Of a stretch of DNA of 64,000 nt, positions 55,626-64,000 are shown in pieces. The notes beneath the pieces are model-generated. The model searched no databases, had not been told where the DNA came from, and was given only the letters and a program-made list of their open reading frames with translations. The stretch's first letter is position 1. Each line of letters begins with the position of its first letter. The position numbers were made by a program, and so were the translations under genes. The stretch comes from Pipra filicauda (taxonomy: Eukaryota; Chordata; Aves; Passeriformes; Pipridae), in contig NW_024104673.1 of the NCBI RefSeq assembly GCF_003945595.2, positions 293,936 to 357,935 on the forward strand, written 5' to 3'.

Positions 55626-56127
55626 GAATTCAGGGGAAAACCATCATCCCCAAGCATTCCAGGATTCCATGATTGTATGATATCCCTCAGCATGATGCTT
55701 TTCCCCTGAATTCTTTCATTTAATCTCCCGAATAAGTTTGAATTCCCTTTGAAAAGGCACACGAGGCTCCTCTGGTGTGTGCAGAGATTTCCATTGGTTT
55801 TTCCTCCCTTTCACACACGAGCAGCTGATGAAGACACTCGAGACAAAGGTGAGTTTTGTCTGTCTCGAGAGCAAAGGATTTGGCTCCCTCCTGTGGGCAC
55901 CGGAGTTGGGAATCTCCCAAAACATCGGATTAAACGGGGCAATGACAGGAGGCGACGCTGCAGCTGAACCCACCCTTCCCTGGCACAGCCCGGGGCTCAC
56001 GTGGCCAACGGAGCTTTTCCTAAACTCAGGGATTGGCAGCAATGCCATAAAAACGTGCCAGTGGCACATGGCAGCGTTGGAGCAAGGGGAATTGCAGGGC
56101 TGGACAAAGCCCATCAAATCTTGCTGC
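55626..56127. other. Unique non-coding DNA, no gene seen
   Basis: Overlapped by open frames that run into the next CR1 fragment. No independent evidence of coding. Confidence 0.4.
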
Positions 56128-56555
56128 TCCAGTTCCATGGGCAGGGACACCTCCCACCAGCCCAGGTTGCTCCAACCCGGCCTTGGGCACTTCCAGGGAT
56201 CCAGGGGCAGCCACAGATGCTCTGGGCAACCTGTGCCAGGGCCTCCCCACCCTCACAGCCAAGAATTCCTTCCCACTATCCCATCTATCCCTGCCCTCTG
56301 GCAGTGGGAAGCCATTCCCCCTTGTCCTGGCACTCCAGGCCCTTGTCCAAAGTCTCTCTCCATCTTTCTTTCAGGCTCCCTTGAGATCCTGGCAGGCCAC
56401 AATCAGGTCACCCCAAAGCTTCTCTTCTCCAGGTTGAACAATCCCAGTTCTCCCAGCCTTCCCTCCCAGCAGAGCTGCTCCATCCCTCTGATCCCCTTGG
56501 TGCTCCAGCAGCTCCATGTCCTTCCCATGAGGGCCACACTGCTCCATCCTTACTT
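56128..56555 (-). mobile_element. CR1: CR1 LINE 3'-end fragment, about 430 bp
   Basis: In reverse orientation: CCATGGGCAGGGACACCTCCC, 'GGCCTTGGGCACTTCCAGGG', 'TCTGGGCAACCTGTGCCAGG', 'CATTCCCCCTTGTCCTGGCA', 'GGTCACCCCAAAGCTTCTCT' and 'CAGCAGCTCCATGTCCTTCC'. It runs into the ORF2 end but lacks the extreme 3' tip. The GGGCAACCTGTGCCAGGGCC segment distinguishes it from several other copies here. The 277-codon plus-strand frame is read-through. Confidence 0.95.
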
Positions 56556-56995
56556 TCTAGTACCTGTATCAGACCCCCAGGGATACAATTCCCAAGTCTG
56601 TTCTCTCTGAAACCAGAGGTCAGGAGGTTTCCCACAACCCCACAAGTGGCAGATCTGTGCTTCCCTTCCAGGAGACATCCCTATAAATAACCAGCAGCCA
56701 GGATTACATCTATTTTTCACACAGAGCCATAAAGAGTCATTTAAGACGAACTGAATAAGGTTATAAAAACGCCAGTCTGTGAACACTGATCTCCTGCAGG
56801 TTCTTTTTGAGGAGATCATGTTCTCCTCCCTCAAACCGGTGTCTGGGGGAGGAGAGAACAGAGCGAATACGAAATGAAAACATCCTCGCTCCAGATGTGG
56901 CAGCGGCAGCTTCCAGTTCCCGCTGGAAACAGAAGCTATTTTGGACCCTCATTCCTTATTTATGGCATTTATTATTTATTGCCTTTTCCTGGCAG

Positions 56996-57080
56996 GTGAG
57001 GGGCCGGCAGAGCGTCCTCTCCCAGCGCAGCTCCCCCGGCGAGCTCTGGATGGCAGCAGCGCACAGCGCAGCAGCTCCAG
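56996..57080 (+). other. Weak internal-exon candidate, 85 bp
   Basis: A pyrimidine-rich tract ending CCTTTTCCTGGCAG is followed by an open, CpG-rich 85-bp segment and then a GTGGGA donor-like site. One frame reads VRGRQSVLSQRSSPGELW with mostly G/C third positions, unlike the surrounding AT-rich DNA. No family is recognised and no partner exons are seen in the window, so this may be chance. Confidence 0.18.
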
Positions 57081-57296
57081 GTGGGAATTCCCATCCCAGC
57101 ACAGGGACAACCGGGGGGCACAGCTTGGCCCTGTCCCTGCCCTTCCCGAGGGGTTGGATGCCTCCTGGAAACCCTTTCTGGCGTTTTCCAGCCACTTCTG
57201 AACTGCCAAGTTCCAACAAGTCTCACCTTCTCCCCGAGTCTCACCACGTCACCTGTCCCCAAGCTACCAAATAAAACTGAGCACTAAACCAGAATA

Positions 57297-57345
57297 ACAG
57301 AATCCTTTGGGCTGGAAAAGGCCTTTGAGAGCTTTGTACCACAAT
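57297..57345 (-). mobile_element. CR1: CR1 LINE 3' tip
   Basis: 'AGAATCCTTTGGGCTGGAAA' and AGGCCTTTGAGA match the reverse complement of the classical CR1 end. It is too short for subfamily placement. Confidence 0.6.
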
Positions 57346-57664
57346 CACACACTAATTGCTCCAAGGGGGTTTTCTCTGCCTTAATATCCTCCATTCCTTG
57401 GGGCAGTTGAACCAAGTATGACTAAATAATTTGATTTTAAGTGTGATTTCCACACAGGCTTTTCAAACTTAGCTCAACAACTGGTTCAGGGAGGGTTTAT
57501 GGACCACGGGATTATCAGTAATCAGTAACTGATACAGCTCTAGTCACCAGGTAATAAAGGCTAAGTAAGAAATGAAATAACAGTGAGGATCCAATGAGGA
57601 CCCACTCCTGTGACACTGGGAGAGGTTTCTATCAAAGTTCTCCAAACTGGGCTCCCATTTATCT
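57346..57664. other. Unique non-coding DNA, no gene seen
   Basis: AT-rich stretch containing TAAATAATTTGATTTTAAG. No gene or repeat recognised. Confidence 0.45.
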
Positions 57665-57835
57665 CTGGGGCCCTGGCACAGGTTGCCCAGAGAAGCTGTG
57701 GCTGCCCCTGGAAGTGTCCAAGGCCAGGTTGGAGCAAGGTGAGACAGTGGAAGGTGTCCCTGCCCATGGCAGGGGGTGACACTGGATGAGCTTTAATATC
57801 CCTTCCCACCCAAACCACCCTGGGATTCTGGGCTT
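57665..57835 (+). mobile_element. CR1: CR1 LINE 3'-end fragment
   Basis: 'GGCACAGGTTGCCCAGAGAA', 'GAAGTGTCCAAGGCCAGGTT', the GTGTCCCTGCCCATGGCAGG core, 'ATCCCTTCCCACCCAAACCA' and 'CCCTGGGATTCTGGGCTTTG'. A well-kept 170-bp end in plus orientation. Confidence 0.94.
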
Positions 57836-58677
57836 TGAGGTAAAACCCACCCTGAACAAAACTATTTGAATTTGGAAATTTCCGTTTCTTTGCTGAAGTT
57901 TGAAGCTTTTATGAAGTGACCAAACCTTTGCCCTCGGTGAACGAATCCCTCCCTCTGTGCTTCAAATACCTCCCTGAGAAGTGACCTTTTCCGAGCATCT
58001 CAAACCTCCCTCGCTGCTCTGAAAGCAGGAGCAGACTGGGAAGCTGAGAAGAAACTTCTCTGCCATCAGACATTTGCCATCAGGCCCTGACATTTGAGTT
58101 CCCAAATACTGTTCTCTCCGAGATGTCCCAGCCAGGGGGGCTGGAAGGACCCCCCCGTCCTCGGATGGTTTCGTGCTGTTTTTTAACGGAACTGATTCAC
58201 TTCTCTCCAAACCTGAGGGCACAAATATCACTTTCAGTGACTCATCCCCGAGCAGAGGAAATGCTGCTCCAGCCCTGAGGAGGTGCTGTCACCTTCTGCT
58301 GCTCAGAGTTTTACAGATAATGCTCGAAAGTCTCACGAAAAGCTTTTTGAAGTAATCTCTCTTTCATCTCCCTTCCTCCCACGTCCTTCCTCTCTCCCGA
58401 CTGCTCTATTTTTAGCCTTTCCTGGTGCTCTGTCCTTTCATCCTTGCAGTAGGTAACACTTGTAGAGTTTAGTGCTGGGAAATTTGCAGCAGGTGAGGGC
58501 GAGACGTGCACGGAAATCTGTGAAAGCACCGGGAAAAAATATGAAGGAAGGGCTAAAAACCTGGAATCTGTTGGGAATTACGGGGACAACCGAGCACAAT
58601 TATGCTGGCAGACACCAGGAGTGGCATCTCCTGCACCAAGAGCATGGCACAGATGAACTGACAGGTGGACAGGAGGA
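57836..58677. other. Unique non-coding DNA, no gene seen
   Basis: No repeat family or domain-bearing frame is recognised. Confidence 0.45.
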
Positions 58678-58762
58678 CGACAAGAAAGAGGGTTGTACAG
58701 CCTGTACCTCTTTCCTGGATGACAAGAAAGGGGATTGTACATCCTGTACCTTTTTCCTGCCA
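58678..58762. repeat. About 42-bp tandem duplication, two units
   Basis: GACAAGAAAGAGGGTTGTAC and CCTGTACCTCTTTCCTGGAT are followed by GACAAGAAAGGGGATTGTAC and CCTGTACCTTTTTCCTG. The unit is an exact multiple of three. The 175-codon plus frame through it therefore carries a duplicated DDKK..CTSCTFF peptide, but no family is recognised. Confidence 0.88.
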
Positions 58763-61547
58763 CCCCGACAGGAAAACGGGCTGTGCCGTAAGACCCGAAA
58801 TGAGGAAACAAGACCCAGTTGCCCAAGATGCAGGGAGGGCAAAGCAAACAAAGTTCTGACTTCAAAAGGAGTTCTTCAGACCCCAATTCCTTGTCAGCAT
58901 CCAAGGGGAACGCAGCAGGTGTCCCTGGTCCTCCATGTCCCCACCACCGGGAGAGATCCTGCCCAGGCTCCCGGGACAGGGACACCCGGCAGGGTTTGAG
59001 CCCCCAGGGGGTGGGAATGTGAGCAGGTAAACACAACTCAGAGAGGTGAAATCCTTCCCCCTACACAGGGTCTTCCAGCCAATGCCTCAGCCACGAATTC
59101 CTACCCACTTGTTTGGACTGAGGGCTTTGATGACGCAGGTTTGGAGTCAGTGGCTCGGAACAGCCCAAGGAATTAGTCAGCAACGTGAAACCTGGCACAG
59201 GACCCAGCCCAACACGCTGCTCAGCAATAAATCCTTATCTAAAGCACTTCTTAAAAATGTTTAGAGCCACAGAAAGCTCGAGACTGGCTTTGTTCACCCT
59301 CTTTAATCACCTCTGCACTTACTCTCTGCTGTTGCTGTGGCTTAGCCTGTGCTGGTGCACGTCGAGCAAAATCACAGGTGAAAGGGAAGTTGCACCTCGG
59401 GCACTTTTGCAGCCTCAAAATATTTGGAAGGGTAAATTTCAGCTTTGCAAAACCCGCTCCCTGAAGTGCTTGGGCAGCACTGAAATTCCCAAATTACACC
59501 AAGTTCCTGAGGGTAATATTTTGAGACTGAGAAGCCTAAAATCCTGCCGTCACTTTGGGGAGAGAGGAGGGTGATTTGAGCTCTGAATCAGCCAGAAATG
59601 TTCCCCTTCTTCCCTGTCCCAGTCAGCACAACTTGGCTTGTCCTTCCTTGGCATTTAAGGTCTGTGCTCCCACGGGCACTTTGAAAAACCTGAGCCTAAA
59701 AACTTCCCTGAGGTGTTTGAGCCAACGCAGCAGAGTCCAGGCAGAGACTTCTATGGCACTTTTAATCTCCTCATCTTGGGAACCAGAAGCACAGGGAGAC
59801 TGGAGAAAGATCTCTGTTGATCTTTGCTCCCAAATCCACGTTATCAGCTCAGGGAACAGCTTTGCTCTTCCGTTTCCCACCTTGTAAAACAGATTTAATG
59901 ATATTTGTGCAGCTTTTCGAAACTCTTGTGCAATCAATCCCTTACTAAACTGCTAATTGGAGAAGCTCGGCCTGAGGGTTCTGGTGTCACAGCAGAAATT
60001 TAAATGTCAAAAAAAAAAAATTGGTTTCAGTGTCTCTAAAAGCTGCACTGTGGTAACAAAGGCTCCCATTTAGAGTCTGCTGGGTAGAACACCCAGTTCA
60101 GCTCCTTGCTCTTGGTTAAAAATCGTGGTCCTGTGAGGGAGAAGTTCAGAAATTCTCACAGAAAGTTATCACAGGACAAGGGATTAAACACACAACCCTG
60201 AACAGGAGAAAAGTGCTATTTATTTTTTTTTTTGGTCCCAGAAATGAGATTTTCCTGGTTCAGGCTGATAAATCCCTCCCTCTTTGGGCACATGTCCCTG
60301 AGCACCTCCGAGCACTGGGGTGTTCCTGTCCGTGCATCCCCAAAGCTCCTGACACCTCAGCTCCTGGGCCAGGATTTCAGTGGCTGCTAACAAGGCACAG
60401 AAAAGGCAAAAATTACTGCAATTCATATCAAAAAGCTCAGTTGAGGTGAGAATCAGAGCCCTGTGAGAAGGAGGGAGGGAGCAAACCTGCCCTCGTGTGC
60501 ACCTGAGTCCTGTGGGAGCAAAGAGGTGCAAGGAAGCATTCAGGAAATGCATCCCAGCCAAAAGAAAAATGGATTTGGAAGGGCAAAGCTGCCTTATTTT
60601 TGCCCAGGACCTGCTGTTCCCGTGCAGGCAGGTGTGCCCCTGGCAGGATTTGTGAGGACAAGCAGCCAGCACAGAGCCCAGGCTGGAACAAGGAGCTCTT
60701 TAATGCCCTTCCCCTCATCCCACCTGTTACCTGAAGGTTTGGGAGCATAAAATCAGCAGGTTTCATTTCAAAAGGGTTAAAGCTGAAGATTTTAACAGAA
60801 AGGTAAATTTTAAGAGATCTAAAAGAATGATAGATATGACCCCTCTGACCTCAATATTTCCTTTCAAAGGAAGCAGGAACTTAATGAGACTCAAAAAGTG
60901 GGGAAATAGCAATGATGTGGCAGAGAACTCAAAGCCTAAAATTTTTGGCAAGTGCTGATATGGTGGCAAGTTGCTTTCATGGCATCCCCTGACAGCAGAG
61001 ATTGTCTGAGATGGGCTAAATAGATTCCAAACTATTTAAAGCAGCAATCTCCTCAGGATCAGGTTGGCTCCAATTCCCACAGGGACACACGTGGCAGCTG
61101 AGGAGAAGTTGTAAGTTGTGTTCCATGCCTGGAATCACTTCCCATCAAATTCCATTCAGGCAGAGCAATTTACTGGATGAATTGCAGCACAAACAGAGGT
61201 GTTTGGATAAGCTTTATCTTGGCTTTATCTGGCTCTCCATTCTCCCATCAGAGCCTGCCATTCCAAGGTTTTTTTTCCAGGGAGAACTGACTGTAAGTCC
61301 TCCCTGCAGTGGAGGAGAGGTTTCTAGAACAACTCCAGGTCTGGGGAGCTCCATGTCCTGCCTGTCCACTGTCCCAGGCCAGGGACTGGTGGAACTGGTG
61401 CCTGCTGGTCCACCCTGTGCTGGTGGGCAGGGATGGCCTCACAGGTCCTGCTGGAGCATCCCTTGGGATGCCAAATCCAGCTGCACAGGGTGGAAAGTGG
61501 GTGGAAATGATCAATAAAGCAAAACCTACCATGTCTGAGGTGATATT
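58763..61547. other. Unique non-coding DNA, no gene seen
   Basis: A runs near 60009 and T runs near 60221. Open frames up to 152 codons have no recognised domain. No dispersed repeat is identified. Confidence 0.45.
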
Positions 61548-61655
61548 TAGGCCAGGTTGGGTGGGATAATTGAGCAACCTGCTCTAGTGGGACCAGGGGA
61601 TGATCTTTAAAGTCCCTCCCAACCCAAACCATCCCAGGATTCTGTGATTCTGTGA
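61548..61655 (+). mobile_element. CR1: CR1 LINE 3'-end fragment with tail
   Basis: 'GAGCAACCTGCTCTAGTGGG', 'GGATGATCTTTAAAGTCCCT', 'CCCAACCCAAACCATCCCAG' and a tail of GATTCTGTGATTCTGTGAT. The CCCATGGCAGG core is deleted. Confidence 0.92.
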
Positions 61656-62154
61656 TATTTCTGCCCTAAGCTGCATAAAAAAAGGACCAGGATCTCACTC
61701 CAGGGATGTTCCTGCTTTGTTTCTGGGATGCACTGCCACAGACTCACCGCCCAAACATCACCAAAGTTTCCTCACGACCGTCACACAAAAGCTTTTGTCG
61801 GAATTTTCCAGCCCTTCATGGAGATCCTGAACACACACAGCACTTGGCATTGTTCATTCGAGCTCCCACTCTCCTAAGAAGGGGGTTTTCCTTCCCTCAG
61901 GATAAAGGTGGGGGTGCCAGGGGACAAGATTATCCGTGGGGTGACACCAACAAAAAGCTCATTATGTGAGATTAAAAAGAGATGCCTTTGCCCTGGGCTC
62001 TTCCCCCTGTGTGTTCTTGTGTGGTCAGAGGACGAGGACAGAGAGAAATCAACCCTTAATTCAGGTTGGAATTGTTCCCTCGAAGCAGAAACGTCCTGAG
62101 AGCTCTGGTTTGATCCCCACAGACACTTCTGCAGGTGCTTTTTTTCTACAGCCA
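61656..62154. other. Unique non-coding DNA, no gene seen
   Basis: No repeat or domain-bearing frame is recognised. Confidence 0.45.
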
Positions 62155-62440
62155 CCTGAGGAGGTTGGAGCCAGGGGAGGTTCAGGCTCTGCTCCCAGAA
62201 AGAAGGGGCAGGACAAGGGGAAACGGCCTCAGGTTGCACCAGGGCAGGTTCAGGTTGGATATTATGGAAAATTCCATCACTGCAGGAGTGGTCAGTGGTG
62301 GGGTCACCACCCCTGGTGTCCAAAACACCAGCAGATGTGACACTTCATGTCATGGAGCAGTGGGGTGGTGGGATTTCATCAAAGGTTGGATTTAATGACC
62401 TTGGAAGTCTTTTCCAACCTTTATGACTCTGTGACATCCA
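62155..62440 (+). mobile_element. CR1: CR1 LINE 3'-end fragment of the classical type, about 285 bp
   Basis: Plus orientation: 'GAGGAGGTTGGAGCCAGGGG', 'GGCCTCAGGTTGCACCAGGG', 'CAGGTTCAGGTTGGATATTA', 'AAAGGTTGGATTTAATGACC' and 'TTGGAAGTCTTTTCCAACCT' with a short tail. It covers the last stretch of ORF2 and the 3' untranslated end, with a deletion around the HWNRLPREV codons. Confidence 0.94.
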
Positions 62441-62465
62441 ACCAAACTCCTTCTCTCAGCAGGAA

Positions 62466-62622
62466 CTAAAAATCCTCCAAAGAGTAGAAACCAGAGGCTT
62501 TTAGAGAACTCTGGGGACTAAAAAACCTCCAAAGAATAGAAACCAGAGGCTTTTAGAGAACTCTGGGGACTGAAAAACCTCCAAAGAGTAAAAATCAGAG
62601 GCTTTTAGAGAACTCTGGGGGA
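62466..62622. repeat. 52-bp tandem repeat, three units
   Basis: CCTCCAAAGAGTAGAAACCA at 62474 recurs at 62526 and 62578. Each unit contains GAGGCTTTTAGAGAACTCTG with only a few substitutions, so the amplification is recent. It begins about 30 bp after a CR1 tail. Confidence 0.95.
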
Positions 62623-62979
62623 CTCCATGTCTGGCTCTCACAGGAAGCAATGGAAGCTGAGCACCCAAAAAATCCCCAGATCTTTTCCAAACGCAGCTCT
62701 AAATGAGCCAGGGAAGATCCCAGCTTTTCCACCACTCCACTTCCAAGCTGAGCCCTCCTCAGGTGTCCAGGCAGATCCAGCTGGAGCTGTTTCCCTAAAA
62801 ACCAGCTCCTGGTCCCTCTCAGCTCAGCCCCAGCAGTTCCCTCCGAGGATCCCAATGCCACAGCCCTCATTTCCAAGGGATTCCCATCCCAAATCCATAC
62901 CCTTGATTGCAAATTCCCATGGATGTTGGCAGCCACAATCAATAAACACACAGGGTAACCCTGCCTGATGCTGTTTCAT

Positions 62980-64000
62980 CACATACAGTAAAATATAAGA
63001 CTAAAGCACATTAAAAAGTGGTTTTTTTTTAGTTTAAAATACAATATGAATTAAAGCACACACCAATTAAGTCAGGTCCTAGAAGTTATTTATGTAGCAC
63101 AGAGTGAGAATCCATTGCAAGTCAGGAAAACAGAAGTTCATTTGATATTTTCCCACTCTTATTCATGTTCCCATTGGACTCACTCCAGAATCTTTCATAA
63201 AACTGGGGGCCTTTAACATGAATAACCATTTCAAAGTAGTTTTTAATTCCATTTTTTACGTGTTCTAGAGCTGACAAGGCTCCTTAAAACTCCCAGTGTT
63301 CATTTAGTGCAATACTTGGCCAATTGTATCCCCAAACATCTTATTCCTTAATGCTTCCTCCTCAAGAATTCTGTTTTACTACTTCATGGCACCAGTGAGT
63401 TTGGAAATCCTGCAAAATCAGCTTTTCTTGGGGCCTTCTGGCACCTTTGAGCACCGAACCGAGCGAGGCCAAGACGCTCAGAAGAAAACAAAATCATTAT
63501 TTTTTAAATATTTGCCCGAAGTTTTATGAAACTTTAAAAAAAACCAAACAAACAAAAAAAAATATCAAAAGCCTGGCTTCAGATTTGTAAGTTAACGAGC
63601 TCCCGGGGTTACTGTGCCCTTCTCACATTTTTATGATCGAAAAACAAGAGGAAAAAATAAAAAAAACAGATTAATTTTCCTGGGAATGGGATCAGAGCTC
63701 AGAAAGATCTCCCCGACTTATTTTAAGAAAGGAGCTTGGAAATGTTTAATTAAAGCCACAGGAGCACAAAAGCAGTGACTGCCCGGGGTGTTTCATTCCA
63801 GGTTTTGTAATCCTGGGCCTGGATTTGTAATCCTGGTCTCCTCCTCTCTTGTCTCCTCCCAGACACGCCAGGGAGACCAAAATGCCAACAGAATGAAGGC
63901 TCAGGTGAGGGGCCACAGGTTCAAGTGCCCAGAGGAATTTAAGGAGGTTTTATGTTTTGTTTTTTTTTTTTTAAATATATTTTTAAATTTTAGTATTTTA
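62980..64000. other. AT-rich unique end of window, no gene seen
   Basis: AT-rich with A/T tracts near 63022, 63535-63560, 63655-63670 and 63958-63972. Low repeat content and TTAATTAAAG-type cores near 63747 would suit conserved non-coding or 3' untranslated DNA, but no polyadenylated transcript can be inferred from sequence alone. Confidence 0.35.

Overview
This window looks like a bird nuclear genome, most likely Neoaves and possibly a passerine, although species cannot be fixed from the sequence. The evidence is the repeat content. About 33 short fragments match the 3' end of the avian CR1 LINE. They share a core built around 'GGAAGTGTCCAAGGCCAG', 'GTGTCCCTGCCCATGGCAGG' and 'TTCCAACCCAAACCATTC', and several end in the CR1-type 8-bp tail (ATTCTGTG-like). 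I recognise no intact protein-coding gene, rRNA, tRNA or CRISPR. The many open frames of 60-400 codons are chance frames, CR1 3' ends read through, or tandem arrays that stay open because the unit lacks stops. The base state is non-coding vertebrate DNA, intergenic or intronic.

Layout. 1-10.7 kb: a 58-bp tandem repeat at the left edge, a long unique stretch, a CpG-rich block (7.5-8.2 kb), an AT-rich block with homeodomain-type TAAT cores (8.43-8.57 kb), then a non-CR1 LINE fragment (8797-9892) with an internal inversion. 10-26 kb: CR1 fragments and minisatellites of 8 bp (14.9-15.5 kb), about 25 bp (19.0-19.2 kb), a compound 9-bp/80-100-bp array (20.2-20.65 kb), a 187-bp tandem duplication (22.5-22.86 kb) and a 21-bp pyrimidine array (23.65-24.1 kb). 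27-42 kb: more CR1, a 48-bp array (31.1 kb), an array made from a CR1 3' tail (31.6-32.0 kb), a 166-202-bp repeat with (AAT)n cores (33.5-34.1 kb) and a 7-bp array (40.06-40.57 kb). 43-48.4 kb: a duplicated block carrying degenerate CCCTAA telomere-like DNA (45.06-46.07 kb) and the longest CR1 copy (47.75-48.41 kb), which still encodes recognisable but frameshifted pieces of the CR1 reverse-transcriptase C-terminus. 49-64 kb: CR1 tails, a 30-bp minisatellite of about 28 units (53.6-54.5 kb), a weak exon candidate (57.0 kb), a 52-bp triplication (62.5 kb) and an AT-rich end.

The most informative single locus is the non-CR1 LINE. Its reverse-transcriptase core (YADD box at 9277-9288) lies on the plus strand. 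Its C-terminus and 3' microsatellite tail lie on the minus strand. The whole is bracketed by a 13-bp direct repeat (12/13 identical). This is the expected structure of a 5'-inverted ('twin-primed') insertion. The clustering of GC-rich minisatellites with telomere-like DNA suggests a subtelomeric or formerly chromosome-end region; that is inference. I found no previously undescribed gene system, and the findings concern repeat biology and candidate regulatory DNA.
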